Source of the DNA: an uncultured Erythrobacter sp.
GTDB lineage: Bacteria > Pseudomonadota > Alphaproteobacteria > Sphingomonadales > Sphingomonadaceae
Assembly (NCBI GenBank): GCA_947501215.1
Contig: CANMUS010000003.1
Coordinates: 124,001 to 188,000, forward strand
Reading direction: 5' to 3'
DNA length: 64,000 bases
Below, piece after piece: positions 7,349 to 16,925 of the stretch. Numbering within the stretch: the first letter of the stretch is position 1; the number at the start of each line of letters is the position of its first letter. The notes under the pieces are model-generated. The model made no database searches. It was not told the origin of the DNA and was given only the letters and a program-made list of their open reading frames with translations. A program made the position numbers and the translations under genes.

Positions 7349-8707
7349 TTACTCCGCGGGCTGCGGTGCCAAGGCCGCGCGCGGCTTCCAGACTCGACGT
7401 TGCAGGCGCTCAAGCGGCGCGGTCAGCAGGCCGTGCTGCGCCATATAGGCATGATACTCGCGATATTTCGCATCCTCGCGCAACAGATGCGCTTCCTCGG
7501 TCTTGGCGCGCCAGAAATAGATCGCGTTGACCACCAGCAGGAAAAAGCAGTTGCGGATGGTTTCCACCCAAGATCCGTCCTGCACCAAGAAGGGCAGCGT
7601 CGCGCACCACCAGAACAGGTTCTTCGACACATAGGCCGGATGCCGCGTGAAGCGGTAAGGCCCGTTCGTCAGCACGCCGCGATAGGTGAGGTTCGAAAAG
7701 CGCAGGCCGAAGGCGAAGGTCGCCCAAGCATAGAACCCGGTCAGCACTACCAGCAGCGCGCCCCACACCGCCAGCGCGAGATCGTTGCCTTCCAGCCAGA
7801 ATATCCATCCCGGCGTGCCGAGCTCGTAATTGATTGCCTTGCCCTCGCCCAGAATGCCCCAGACGATCGGCGGGTAGCAGATCAGCGCCGCGACCCAACC
7901 GGCGAGGAGGGGATTGCCGCTGCGAATATGCGCATCGAGCGGGCGCATGGTGACGATATAGCCGACCGTTCCGATCATCACGTCGATCATGAACATGGCC
8001 TCGATCGTCATCAGCGCAAGTTGCTCCGGCCGCTGGGCCAGCAGACCGAAATCGGCTTCCACCACATTGCGGAAGGCGAAGGGAATGATCGAGATCATGA
8101 AGGCGGTGAAGAAGGCCTTGATGATCCAGCTGCGCCAATGCGCCTTGACTTCATCAACCTGCCACCCGGTCTTGCGAACGAGCAGTGCCCCGAAGTGCCA
8201 GGCATGGTCGCGCGGATTCACCGTGTAGCGGTCGATCCAGAACACATAGGGGACCGACAGCACCATGAGCGGAATTGCTGCATAACCCAGCACCCGCATC
8301 GAGAAGAGGTAATTCCCGCTCCAGTACCAGCGGCACAGGCAGTAGAGCGCGGCGATGATCGCCCAGGTCGCCCACAGGCCGATGAGCTTGATCAGCGTGT
8401 CCGCACGATCCGGCTGGCGCGTGCGACCGAGCGACCAGTCGAGCCCGGTACTGGGGCGACGATGCACCTTCTCCACCAAGACCGACCAAAGCGCCATCGG
8501 CAGCGCCGCGGCGAGCAGACCGACCAATGCCGCGTGCGGACCGGACATGACCTCGCGCGGACCGGGCAGGTCGAGGCCGGTAGCTATCGCGGGATAGGCG
8601 CGCGCGAACAGGACCCAGGCGAACAGCCCGGCCAGGCCGACCAGCCCGACAGCCGCAGAAACATCGCTCTCCGGCCGCGTCATCGGGATCGATTCACGCG
8701 TCTCCAT
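7349..8707 (-). CDS. Multi-pass membrane protein with C-terminal ICMT/phospholipid-methyltransferase domain
   Basis: A 452-residue integral membrane protein with about ten hydrophobic segments. The last third holds the isoprenylcysteine carboxyl methyltransferase signature: GPYRFTRHPAYVSKN, then EEAHLLREDAKYREY, the SAM-binding region of this superfamily. The first 300 residues form a separate membrane region I do not recognise. Bacterial ICMT-like proteins methylate lipids or unknown acceptors; the substrate cannot be told. The start could be Met1 (8707) or Met9 (8683). It follows bamB by 55 bases on the same strand. Confidence 0.75.
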   Translation of the reverse strand: METRESIPMTRPESDVSAAVGLVGLAGLFAWVLFARAYPAIATGLDLPGPREVMSGPHAALVGLLAAALPMALWSVLVEKVHRRPSTGLDWSLGRTRQPDRADTLIKLIGLWATWAIIAALYCLCRWYWSGNYLFSMRVLGYAAIPLMVLSVPYVFWIDRYTVNPRDHAWHFGALLVRKTGWQVDEVKAHWRSWIIKAFFTAFMISIIPFAFRNVVEADFGLLAQRPEQLALMTIEAMFMIDVMIGTVGYIVTMRPLDAHIRSGNPLLAGWVAALICYPPIVWGILGEGKAINYELGTPGWIFWLEGNDLALAVWGALLVVLTGFYAWATFAFGLRFSNLTYRGVLTNGPYRFTRHPAYVSKNLFWWCATLPFLVQDGSWVETIRNCFFLLVVNAIYFWRAKTEEAHLLREDAKYREYHAYMAQHGLLTAPLERLQRRVWKPRAALAPQPAE

Positions 8708-8762
8708 TTCCCCGCCGTCCTACACCCGAATGGTTAACACTCGGCGGAGAATAGCGCAAAGC

Positions 8763-10136
8763 CTAGTGGAAGGCGGTAACCGTGCCGCTGTCGTCGAGGA
8801 CGTAGAGCGTGTTGTTAGCCACGACCGGAGCCAGGCTGACCGGCTCGTCGAGGTCGTAGAACAGGCTCGCGGATCCTTCGCCGGTGCTCACGCGATAGAT
8901 CTCGCCTTCGCTGCTGGCGACCCAGAGGTTGTTTCCGGCAAGCACCGGTCCGGTCCAGAAGATCGGGCCTTTCTTGTCTTCCTGGTCGCGATACTGCGCC
9001 AGCTGGGTGATCCAGCGGACTTTGCCGGTGCTGCGCGCGATAGCCAGCAGGCGGGCATCGTCGGTCAGGGTGAAGATCCACTCGCCGGCGATGGCTGGCG
9101 TGGAAATCCCTGCGAGGCTGAGTTCCCAGATGCGCTGCCCGGTGACCAGCTCGTAAGCCGCCATGCGACCGCCCTGGCCCAGCGCATAGACGCGGCCGTT
9201 GTCGATGATCGGATCGGCATCGATATCGGTCAGCGAACTGACCGAGGTCGAGATCGAGGTGCGCGCCAGCGCATCGGCCCACAGCGTGCGACCGTTTTCG
9301 TAACGGTGCGCAATGAGCTCGCCCGAACTGTAGCCGGCGATAACCGTACCTTGCCCTGCAGCAGGCGCCGCCACGCCGAAGACGCCGGCCTGCGTGGCCG
9401 AACCGGATTGCTGCCACTGGACCGCGCCGTCGGTCAGGTCGAGCGCATAAATCTGGTTGTCCTGCGTCATGACGAACAAGGAACCGAAGGCGATCGTGGG
9501 CGAACCGCGCAGCGGTCCGGCGGGCTTTACCTGCCACAGCTGCGCGCCGGTGTTGGCATCGAGGGCGATCACGTCGCCCGCACCGGTGGTCATGTAGACC
9601 TTGCCATCGGCATAGCTCGCGCCGCCGCCAAACGCGGAAGCGCGCGTGTCACCAGTCAAGTTGGGGGCAAATGCCCAGCGCTTGGCACCGGTCTGCGCGT
9701 CGAAAGCATCGAGTTCGCCGTCACTGCCGACCGCAAACAGCATGCCGCCGCCCACGACCGGCGCAGCACCCAGACGCTCGCGGTTGGAGCCGCCCGCGAC
9801 TTCGGCGGTAAACGCCCGCGTCGGCGTGGCGGAGAGCGCGAGATGTCCATAGGACTTGCTGGCCGTGCCGCCGGCCTGCGCCCAGCTGTCATTCGCCTGC
9901 GCGGGAGGGAGAACCACCGCAACACCGGCCAGCGCAGGATCGACTTCGGCACCGGCTTCGATGCGCGAGAGGATGGGTTCGCGATTGCCGATCGTCGGCG
10001 TAGCCTTCTTGTCGCCGCCGCCGAACAGGCCGCCGCTGCAGGCGCCGAGGCTGGCGACCAGCGCTGCGGCCAGAACGCCGCGTGCCAAACCGCTGCGTGA
10101 GGTAGCTTTCGAAGGCTTCCGGCCCTTACGATCCAT
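8763..10136 (-). CDS. bamB: Outer-membrane assembly lipoprotein BamB (PQQ-like beta-propeller)
   Basis: A 457-residue protein. A type II signal peptide ends in SLGAC with lipidated Cys33. The rest contains repeated propeller blades of the form GxVYALDxxTGxxxW (for example DAQTGAKRWAF, DANTGAQLWQV, LVTGQRIWEL). BamB is the scaffold lipoprotein of the BAM complex that inserts beta-barrel proteins into the outer membrane. The YfgM-like gene lies 34 bases upstream on the same strand, a common alphaproteobacterial pairing. der (engA), often next in this group, is absent here. Confidence 0.9.
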   Translation of the reverse strand: MDRKGRKPSKATSRSGLARGVLAAALVASLGACSGGLFGGGDKKATPTIGNREPILSRIEAGAEVDPALAGVAVVLPPAQANDSWAQAGGTASKSYGHLALSATPTRAFTAEVAGGSNRERLGAAPVVGGGMLFAVGSDGELDAFDAQTGAKRWAFAPNLTGDTRASAFGGGASYADGKVYMTTGAGDVIALDANTGAQLWQVKPAGPLRGSPTIAFGSLFVMTQDNQIYALDLTDGAVQWQQSGSATQAGVFGVAAPAAGQGTVIAGYSSGELIAHRYENGRTLWADALARTSISTSVSSLTDIDADPIIDNGRVYALGQGGRMAAYELVTGQRIWELSLAGISTPAIAGEWIFTLTDDARLLAIARSTGKVRWITQLAQYRDQEDKKGPIFWTGPVLAGNNLWVASSEGEIYRVSTGEGSASLFYDLDEPVSLAPVVANNTLYVLDDSGTVTAFH

Positions 10137-10170
10137 AGTCGGTTCTTTCATTCCGGCCCGAACGGGCTCC

Positions 10171-10968
10171 TTACTGGATTTGCGCGGCGGCTTCGCCATC
10201 CGCGGCCTGAGTGTCCACACCCTGTTCTTCGAGCAGAGCGTCCACGTCTTCGATCGCATCGACGCCGAGCACGCCGGCCATCTGCCGTGCGCGCGAGCGT
10301 AGTCCTTCGGGCGCATCGTCTGCCTTAGCGATCTGCGCGAACAGCGCGCCCGCCTCGGCATTCTTGCCCTGGTCCATGTAGGCATGGGCGACGAGTTCGC
10401 CGGCGCTGGCGAAGAAGGGATTGCCGGGCACGGCGAGCGGCTTGAGCTGGGTAATCACCTCGCCGCTCGACAGGCTGTCGTACCGCGTGGCGATTTCGCG
10501 CAGCTTCGCGAGGTCGCGCAGCGCCTGCGGCGCTCTTTCATTCGCGGCGACGGCGGCGAAGAGGCGCGCGGCTTCATCGGGCCTGTCTTGCTCGGCAGCG
10601 ATCCCGGCACGCATCAGCCCTGCAACGGCGGATGCCCCGCCCCGGTCTTCTCCCGCCAGCGCTTCGAGCTGGTCGTATCCGGTCTGCAGATTGCCCGCTT
10701 CGACCTGGTCGAGCGCGCCGACGAGGACTTCGGAATCGGCTTCCATCGCCTGTTCCTGGCGGCTGTCCCAGAACAAATAGCCGCCGAAACCGACCAAGCC
10801 GAGGATGAGCACGGCCAGCAAGGGCTTGCCGTATTTCGTGAAGAATTCCTCGGTATCGCCTTGGCGCACCGCGTCATCGACCTCCCGCAGCAGGGCTTCC
10901 TGCTCGGCGGCGTCGCGTTTCGCGAGCTTTTCCTCGCGGCTGAGTTCTTTCTTGGGTGTGAGGGCCAC
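10171..10968 (-). CDS. YfgM-like tetratricopeptide membrane protein
   Basis: The chosen start is GTG at 10968, giving 265 residues that begin VALTPKKELSREE; an upstream TTG at 11040 is less likely. A charged cytoplasmic start is followed by one membrane segment (about 48-67) and a periplasmic helical region with TPR-like repeats, rich in Ala and acidic residues. YfgM-type proteins anchor at the inner membrane, associate with SecYEG and periplasmic chaperones, and are encoded just before bamB, as here. The function is inferred from position and architecture. Confidence 0.75.
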   Translation of the reverse strand: MALTPKKELSREEKLAKRDAAEQEALLREVDDAVRQGDTEEFFTKYGKPLLAVLILGLVGFGGYLFWDSRQEQAMEADSEVLVGALDQVEAGNLQTGYDQLEALAGEDRGGASAVAGLMRAGIAAEQDRPDEAARLFAAVAANERAPQALRDLAKLREIATRYDSLSSGEVITQLKPLAVPGNPFFASAGELVAHAYMDQGKNAEAGALFAQIAKADDAPEGLRSRARQMAGVLGVDAIEDVDALLEEQGVDTQAADGEAAAQIQ

Positions 10969-11100
10969 GTGTGGCGGGCTCCGCTTTGTCTCGTCGAAAA
11001 ATGTTTGCGCGTCTTTAGGCAGTGCGCCCGCCAAGGGCAATGGTCGTCGAAGCCTGTCCCCGTCCGGGTGAACGGACGATGAAAGCGGAAGCCCGTTCGG

Positions 11101-12234
11101 TTACAGCTCCCGCCCCATCGCGCTGGAATAGAGGCGGCGGTAGGTCGCCACCATTTTCGCCTCGTCGAACTCGGCCACGGCCTTCGCGCGATTGGCCTCG
11201 CCGATCTGGCGGCGCAGGTCCTTCGACTGCGCCAGATCGGCCAGCACATCCTGAAGGCCGCCCTCGCTGCCGGGTGAGGTGATGTAGGGTTCGTTGGCCT
11301 CGGCCACCATCCCGGCGATATCACCCACGGCCGGGGCGGCGATCGGCAGGCCCGCGGCCATGGCCTCGACGACCGAGAGCGGAAACTGCTCGGAATCGCT
11401 CGACAGCGCGAAGATATCGAACAGGCCGATGACCCGCGCCGGATCGGTCACTGCTCCCGGCAGGTGGACGCGGTGGTTGATCTTCAGGCGATCGACTTCG
11501 GCAAGGATCGCGTCGCGCGCTTCGCCCTCGCCGACGATGACGAGTTGCCAGTTTTCCGGCAGCGGCGCGAAGGCGCGAACCAGCCTGGGCAGGTTCTTGA
11601 TCGTACGCAGGCCTGCGAGCGTGCCGACCCAGTACTCGCCCGGGCGCTTGATCAGCCGAAGCGCATCTTTCTTCGGCCGCATGGCGAAGGCCTTGGTGTC
11701 GATCCCGTTGGGAATGCGCTTGACCCGGCCGAGCGGCTGCTGCCAGTCGACCAGCGCGATCTCCTCGAGCCGTTCGGACGGGACGACGAGTCCGGAAGAC
11801 CGCCCTAGCGCGATCCGCCGGTACCACGTCCGGCGTTTCTTCGGGCGGTGCAGCTCGCTTTCGTCGAATCCGTCTTCGTGATGGATGAGCGGCGGAAGGC
11901 CGTGGACGTCCTTGAACAGCGTATGCGCCATCACCGCATCCATCGCGCCCCAATTGTAGGTGAGGATGAGATCGAACGGCTTCATCGCCTTCGCGAGCCG
12001 CTGCAGGCGACCGGGGAACGGCACGCCCTTCAGGCTGGGGAATTCGGGCTGCACCATCACGTCAATGCTTTTCGCGATGCCTTCGGCGGCGCCCAGCCGG
12101 TCGGACTCTGCCGAGACAATGGTGTGCCTCGCCTTCGCACCGAAGGCGTTGATCAGTTGCACGCTACGCCGTTCCTTGCCCCCGGCGGCGAAGGTGGAAT
12201 GCAGGTGCAGGATGTGCGGGCGACCAGCGCTCAT
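11101..12234 (-). CDS. GT4-like glycosyltransferase
   Basis: A 377-residue GT-B fold glycosyltransferase. The N-terminal half has the acceptor-side glycine loop (LHSTFAAGGKERR). The C-terminal half carries RIPNGIDT and the EX7E motif (Glu282 to Glu290, SEQFPLSVVEAMAAGLPI) that binds the nucleotide-sugar donor. The acceptor and sugar are unknown; no polysaccharide cluster surrounds it. Its ATG overlaps the stop of the upstream hydrolase in an ATGA junction. Confidence 0.85.
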   Translation of the reverse strand: MSAGRPHILHLHSTFAAGGKERRSVQLINAFGAKARHTIVSAESDRLGAAEGIAKSIDVMVQPEFPSLKGVPFPGRLQRLAKAMKPFDLILTYNWGAMDAVMAHTLFKDVHGLPPLIHHEDGFDESELHRPKKRRTWYRRIALGRSSGLVVPSERLEEIALVDWQQPLGRVKRIPNGIDTKAFAMRPKKDALRLIKRPGEYWVGTLAGLRTIKNLPRLVRAFAPLPENWQLVIVGEGEARDAILAEVDRLKINHRVHLPGAVTDPARVIGLFDIFALSSDSEQFPLSVVEAMAAGLPIAAPAVGDIAGMVAEANEPYITSPGSEGGLQDVLADLAQSKDLRRQIGEANRAKAVAEFDEAKMVATYRRLYSSAMGREL

Positions 12235-13097
12235 GTCACGCGCCCGAGTAGTGCGTCGATGGCCGCGCGTGCCTCTGTCTCGTCCAATGTCGGCGCGTGG
12301 CCGATCTGCGGAATGGTGACGGCAGTGGCCTCGGGAAGCCGCTGCTGCATTTCGGCGAAGCTTTCCTTCGACAGGAGGGGCGATACTTCGCCGCGCAGCA
12401 GCAGCACAGGACGTCCGCCGAGCGCCTCGAAAGCAGGCCACAAATCGGGCGGAACGGCGGCTTCGTCCGCCGCAAGGATCGGCTCGGCGATCTTCATGTC
12501 GTAATCGAACACGATGCGCCCGCTGCTGGCCAGCGTCATCCCGCGCTTGGCCATGCGGATCCAGTCCTGCATCTCGAAACGCGGGAAGTTCGCGCCCTGC
12601 ACCTCTTCCAGCGCGCGGGCGGCATGCATCCAGGTCGGGAAACTGCGCCCCTGCCCGACATAACCCTTGATCGCGTCAAGTCCGGCCAGTTCCAGCGCTG
12701 GCCCGATGTCGTTCAAGACGATGCCTGCCAGCGCATCGAGCCGGATGGTGGCGAGGACCATCGTGATTAGCCCGCCCATCGAGGTGCCGACCGAAACGAA
12801 GCGCTCGATCCCCTCCTGCTCCAGCAGCGCGAGGACATCTCCGACATAGGTCGGCACGGCATAGCTCGCCGTGTCGCTGGCATATTCGCTATCGCCGCGC
12901 CCGCGCATGTCGGGCACGATCACGCGCCAGCCCTGCGCGGCGATATGCGGGGCCAGATCCTCGAAATCGCGGGCGTTGCGGGTAAGGCCGTGCAGGCAGA
13001 TCACCGGCGGCCGGTCGTTCGCCTCGCCATAGTCGCGAAAATGCAGGGTGAGGCCGTCGGCGCTCTGCCAACTGCGGTCGGTGTAGCTCGTGTCCAT
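12231..13097 (-). CDS. Alpha/beta hydrolase
   Basis: A 288-residue single-domain alpha/beta hydrolase. ICLHGLTRNARDFE supplies the oxyanion-hole region, GTSMGGL is the nucleophile elbow (Ser), and PQIGHAPTLDE holds the catalytic His near the end. Ser as nucleophile points to esterase or C-C hydrolase activity rather than epoxide hydrolase. Overlapping start and stop link it to the glycosyltransferase downstream. Upstream it faces selO across 75 bases that must hold both promoters. Confidence 0.85.
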   Translation of the reverse strand: MDTSYTDRSWQSADGLTLHFRDYGEANDRPPVICLHGLTRNARDFEDLAPHIAAQGWRVIVPDMRGRGDSEYASDTASYAVPTYVGDVLALLEQEGIERFVSVGTSMGGLITMVLATIRLDALAGIVLNDIGPALELAGLDAIKGYVGQGRSFPTWMHAARALEEVQGANFPRFEMQDWIRMAKRGMTLASSGRIVFDYDMKIAEPILAADEAAVPPDLWPAFEALGGRPVLLLRGEVSPLLSKESFAEMQQRLPEATAVTIPQIGHAPTLDETEARAAIDALLGRVT

Positions 13098-13172
13098 GGT
13101 CGAAGGAGTGTGTCCCGTGCCGATTTCGGTGTCGCCCTTGCTGCGGGCGGGCTTCGTCCCCACTATCGCCGC

Positions 13173-14570
13173 ATGCGCGAAGAACCGCAACCTGCGAGCT
13201 ATCACCCCGACACGCCGATCGTCGCCCTTGCCGAATGGATCGGCGATCCGATAGCGTCGGGCGATTTCCCCGAGGCGACATTGCGTCTCCGCAACGATCG
13301 CCATGCAGCCACGGTGGGGCTGGACAATCTCTCGGACGAGGACTGGCTCCGCCATTTCGGTCGCTTCAAGGCCCTGCCCGACAATCTGCCCCAGCCGCTG
13401 GCGCTACGCTATCACGGCCACCAGTTCCGCGTTTACAATCCGGAGATCGGCGACGGGCGCGGCTTCCTGTTTGCTCAGCTGCGCGATGGCGCAGGCCGCC
13501 TGCTCGACCTTGGCACCAAGGGTTCGGGCCAGACGCCGTGGAGCCGCGACGGTGACGGGCGCCTGACCCTGAAGGGCGCAGTACGCGAAATCCTCGCGAC
13601 AGAGATGCTGGAAGCGCTTGGCGTCTACACCTCCAAGACTTTCAGCGTCGTCGAGACGGGCGAATCGCTGTGGCGCGGCGACGAGCCTTCCCCCACGCGC
13701 TCTGCCGTGATGACGCGGCTGAGCCATGGGCACATCCGCATTGGCACCTTCCAGCGCCTGCTCGCTTTGGAGGAGCGCGAGCATATGGCACAGCTGGTCG
13801 ACTACTGCCTCGAGCAGTTTCCGGGCTCGCCGCCGCCGGAGGATGCACCCGGACGCGACGAACCTGCGGTGCGGCTGATGCATTTCGTGGTCGAGCGGCT
13901 GGCGGACCTAGCGGCAAGCTGGATGGTTGCCGGCTTCGTTCACGGCGTGCTCAACACCGACAATATGAATATTTCGGGCGAGAGCTTCGATTACGGCCCG
14001 TGGCGATTTTTGCCAAAGTGGGACCCGGCCTTCACCGCCGCCTATTTCGATCACCAGGGGCTTTATGCTTTCGGTCGCCAGCCGGAAGCGCTGCACTGGA
14101 ATTGCGGCCAGTTCGCCATTGCCCTGCGCTTACTGACGGATGCACCGCCGCTAATCGCCGCGATGGATCGCTTCGGACCGCTCTACATGGAAGCGATCGG
14201 GCGGCGCTGGTGCTGGCGCCTCGGCCTCGAAAGTCGCGGCGCGGAGGCCGATGCGGCGCTGGTTGCGGCGAGCGAAGCGTATTTGCGCGAAAGCGGGGTT
14301 ACGCCGGACGAGTTCTTCTTCCGGCATCGGGGCAAGCGAGCGGCGAAAGGTGCGCTGGCGGACGCAATGGCAGACTACCGCGCTCTACCGGGTAATCACC
14401 CCTACTGGAGCGACGAGGGACCGCAATCCATGCTGATCGACGAAGTCGAAAGCATCTGGTTGGCGATTGCAGAAAAAGACGACTGGCAACCGCTGGCCGA
14501 CAAGGTCGCAGCGCTGCGGCGCATGGGCGAGGCACACGGCCCGGTCCCGACCCCGGCGGGCCACGCCTGA
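13173..14570 (+). CDS. selO: Protein adenylyltransferase SelO (YdiU/UPF0061)
   Basis: A 465-residue pseudokinase-fold protein, near the usual bacterial SelO length. Family signatures are LGTKGSGQTPWSR with Lys116, KGAVREILATEML, HGVLNTDNMNISG (257-269) and the DYGP motif at 273-276. SelO transfers AMP from ATP to Ser, Thr or Tyr hydroxyls and modulates S-glutathionylation in oxidative stress. The ATG at 13173 follows upstream codons that belong to the divergent hydrolase region. It has its own promoter region and no obvious operon partner. Confidence 0.93.
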   Translation: MREEPQPASYHPDTPIVALAEWIGDPIASGDFPEATLRLRNDRHAATVGLDNLSDEDWLRHFGRFKALPDNLPQPLALRYHGHQFRVYNPEIGDGRGFLFAQLRDGAGRLLDLGTKGSGQTPWSRDGDGRLTLKGAVREILATEMLEALGVYTSKTFSVVETGESLWRGDEPSPTRSAVMTRLSHGHIRIGTFQRLLALEEREHMAQLVDYCLEQFPGSPPPEDAPGRDEPAVRLMHFVVERLADLAASWMVAGFVHGVLNTDNMNISGESFDYGPWRFLPKWDPAFTAAYFDHQGLYAFGRQPEALHWNCGQFAIALRLLTDAPPLIAAMDRFGPLYMEAIGRRWCWRLGLESRGAEADAALVAASEAYLRESGVTPDEFFFRHRGKRAAKGALADAMADYRALPGNHPYWSDEGPQSMLIDEVESIWLAIAEKDDWQPLADKVAALRRMGEAHGPVPTPAGHA

Positions 14571-14656
14571 TGTTGTTCACATTTGGCGTTTGACGCACTC
14601 ACGCAGCTATCTCATAGGCGCGCACACGAACTAAGAACGTCGCGGGAAGGTCTCGA

Positions 14657-16069
14657 TTGTCTGATATGGAACTGGTTTCTACCGAGCCTGCCACCGGCGC
14701 GGAAATCTGGCGCGGCACGGCGGGCGATGTCGAGCAGACGATCGCCCGCGGGCGCGAGGCGATGCGCGACTGGGCGCGGACACCGCTGGGCCAGCGCGTC
14801 GAACTGCTGCGCCGTTTCGCCAATGCCGTCCGCAAGCATGCCGAGCCCTTCGCCGAACTGATTGCGCGCGAAACCGGCAAGCCGCTGTGGGAAGCCCGGA
14901 CGGAAGTCCAGGCCGTTATCGGCAAGGTCGATATCTCCGTTACCGCCTATGCCGAACGCACCGGGCAGAAGAAGCTCGACAGCGCGCTGCAGGGCACCGC
15001 CGCGCTGCGCCATAAACCGCACGGCCTGATGGTCGTACTCGGGCCGTACAACTTCCCCGCGCATCTGCCGAACGGCCATATCGTCCCCGCGCTGATCGCG
15101 GGCAATGCCGTGATCTTCAAGCCGAGCGAGAAAGTGCCCGCCGTCGGCGAATTCCTGACCCGCTGCTTCCACGAGGCCGGCATTGCCGAAGGCGTGGTGC
15201 AGTGCATTCATGGCGGCCCGGATGCTGGCAAGGCGCTGGTGGAGCATGCCGATGTCGACGGCGTCCTCTTCACCGGATCGGCGCGCGCGGGGATTGCGAT
15301 CAATCGCAAGCTCGCCTCGAACCCCGGCAAGATCGTCGCGCTGGAGATGGGCGGCAACAATCCGATCGTCGTCACCGACACGCCCAAGCTGGCCGACACT
15401 GCTGCGACGATCATCCAGTCCGCATTCACGACTGCAGGCCAGCGCTGCACCGCCGCGCGCCGCCTGATCGTGGTCGATTCGATGTTCGATCAGGTCGTCG
15501 CCGAAGTGAAGACGCTGACGGAGCGGCTGATCGTGGACGAGCCCTTCGCCGATCCCCAGCCCTTCATGGGCTGTGTGATCGACAACCAGACCGCAGATCT
15601 GCTGTCGGAAAGCTTCGTCGCGCTGATGTCGCGCGGCGGAAAGCCGATCGTGCATATGAAGCGCAAGGATGAGAGCCTGCCCTTCCTGTCGCCGTCGATC
15701 CTCGATGCGACGGATATTTCCGAACGCCCCGACATCGAGCTGTTCGGCCCGCTGCTCCAAGTGATCCGTGTGGCCGATCTCGATGCCGCTATCGCCGAGG
15801 CGAACAACACCCGCTACGGCCTGTCCGCTTCGCTTATCGGAGGAAGCCCGAGCGATTTCGAGCAGTTCTGGAGCGAAATCCGCGCCGGTATCGTCAACTG
15901 GAACCGGCCGACCAACGGGGCCTCCTCGGCTGCGCCCTTCGGCGGGATCGGCCTTTCGGGCAATCATCGTCCGGCGGCGTTCTACGCGGCGGATTACTGC
16001 GCCTATCCGGTGGCGAGCACCGAAATGGAACAGCCGCGTGCGACTATCGGCGTCGGCCTCAAATCCTGA
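14657..16069 (+). CDS. astD: Succinylglutamate-semialdehyde dehydrogenase (AstD-like), probable TTG start
   Basis: A 470-residue NAD(P)-dependent aldehyde dehydrogenase. Asn132 lies in GPYNFPAHLPNGHIVPALIAGN-type sequence, Glu230 in ALEMGGNNP and the catalytic thiol is Cys264 in GQRCTAARR; the first block is diagnostic of AstD. AstD oxidises N-succinylglutamate semialdehyde in arginine catabolism, but no astA, astB, astC or astE is near. A GGGAAGG site at 14644-14650 is 6 bases before the TTG at 14657 and too far from the ATG at 14666, so TTG is preferred. Confidence 0.85.
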   Translation: MSDMELVSTEPATGAEIWRGTAGDVEQTIARGREAMRDWARTPLGQRVELLRRFANAVRKHAEPFAELIARETGKPLWEARTEVQAVIGKVDISVTAYAERTGQKKLDSALQGTAALRHKPHGLMVVLGPYNFPAHLPNGHIVPALIAGNAVIFKPSEKVPAVGEFLTRCFHEAGIAEGVVQCIHGGPDAGKALVEHADVDGVLFTGSARAGIAINRKLASNPGKIVALEMGGNNPIVVTDTPKLADTAATIIQSAFTTAGQRCTAARRLIVVDSMFDQVVAEVKTLTERLIVDEPFADPQPFMGCVIDNQTADLLSESFVALMSRGGKPIVHMKRKDESLPFLSPSILDATDISERPDIELFGPLLQVIRVADLDAAIAEANNTRYGLSASLIGGSPSDFEQFWSEIRAGIVNWNRPTNGASSAAPFGGIGLSGNHRPAAFYAADYCAYPVASTEMEQPRATIGVGLKS

Positions 16070-16093
16070 CGCTTGCCCGGCGGGGCGGACGCG

Positions 16094-16804
16094 TCAGTTG
16101 CTCGTGACGAGATCGATCTGGGTCACGCCCTGATCGAGGCGGCGGCCGTAGACGACGTAAGCCGACTGGCCCTTGGTCCCGCTGAGAATATTGTCCCCGT
16201 CCTTCATCGTATGTTCGACATTGAAGCCGGCGTCGCGGGCGCGCGTGCTGTAGAATGAGAGCACGTCATCGAGGGCGACCGGCGTGTAGAAGGAGACGAT
16301 TCTCAACGCACAGTCGCCCTCGTCCGTGCCGGCGGCCTCTTGCGTATTGCCGCGCGGATAGACGGGGAAAGCAGTCGGGAGCTTGGCGGCCCAGGCCGAG
16401 CCGTATTCGGCGCTCGCGGCACAATTCGGCCCGTCGGGTTTCACCGCGGCGCGCGCCGCAGCCACCATCGCCGCGGTATCGGGCGCATTGGCCGCCAGCT
16501 GTTTGGCCGCCGGGGCCGCTTTAAGATTGGACGATCCACCGACCATCTGCGCGCCGCGATTGCGCGCAGCCTCGACAGCGCGCGGACTCTTGTCGATTTC
16601 GGGGATCGCCTGGCTGCCCGTGCCGGACAGGGCCGCATTGGCCTCGTTCTGGCCGGCCAGGTCGGGATCGCTCATCAGGCCGTCATTGAGCGCCTGTTCG
16701 CTTGCCGGATCGACCGTATCGGCATCCTGCGCCTCATCCGCGTTGCCGCCGCATGCAGCCAGCAGGACGACAGGGGCAAGCGCAGCTAAGGGACGGAATT
16801 TCAT
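16094..16804 (-). CDS. Hypothetical lipoprotein
   Basis: A 236-residue protein I do not recognise by family. The start gives a lipoprotein signal (MKFRPLAALAPVVLLAAC) with the lipobox LAAC and Cys18. A low-complexity, acidic and Ala-rich linker (about 19-100) follows, then a folded C-terminal region with FYSTRARDAGFNVEH that resembles small periplasmic domains acting on accessory surface proteins. It lies tail to tail with astD, separated by 24 bases, and has a monocistronic layout. Confidence 0.7.
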   Translation of the reverse strand: MKFRPLAALAPVVLLAACGGNADEAQDADTVDPASEQALNDGLMSDPDLAGQNEANAALSGTGSQAIPEIDKSPRAVEAARNRGAQMVGGSSNLKAAPAAKQLAANAPDTAAMVAAARAAVKPDGPNCAASAEYGSAWAAKLPTAFPVYPRGNTQEAAGTDEGDCALRIVSFYTPVALDDVLSFYSTRARDAGFNVEHTMKDGDNILSGTKGQSAYVVYGRRLDQGVTQIDLVTSN

Positions 16805-16925
16805 CAGGGACCTCCGGCAGACAGGTGTCGGCTTCTGCTGTCTGGGACCGTCGGTATCCAGCCGCTTGCAACGCGCTGCATCATAGCGGGACACCTGCCG
16901 AGCGAAATGCTTAACGCGAAACGAT

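Noticed and set aside
8730-10100. A 456-codon plus-strand frame opposite bamB
   Set aside because: bamB has a lipoprotein signal and clear propeller repeats; the opposite frame is a composition artefact without a ribosome-binding site.
10969-11040. TTG start giving the YfgM-like protein 24 more residues
   Set aside because: The GTG at 10968 begins the conserved charged N-terminus; the extra residues look like translated leader.
14612-15967. A 451-codon minus-strand frame opposite astD
   Set aside because: AstD shows every catalytic residue on the plus strand; the antisense frame has no domain.
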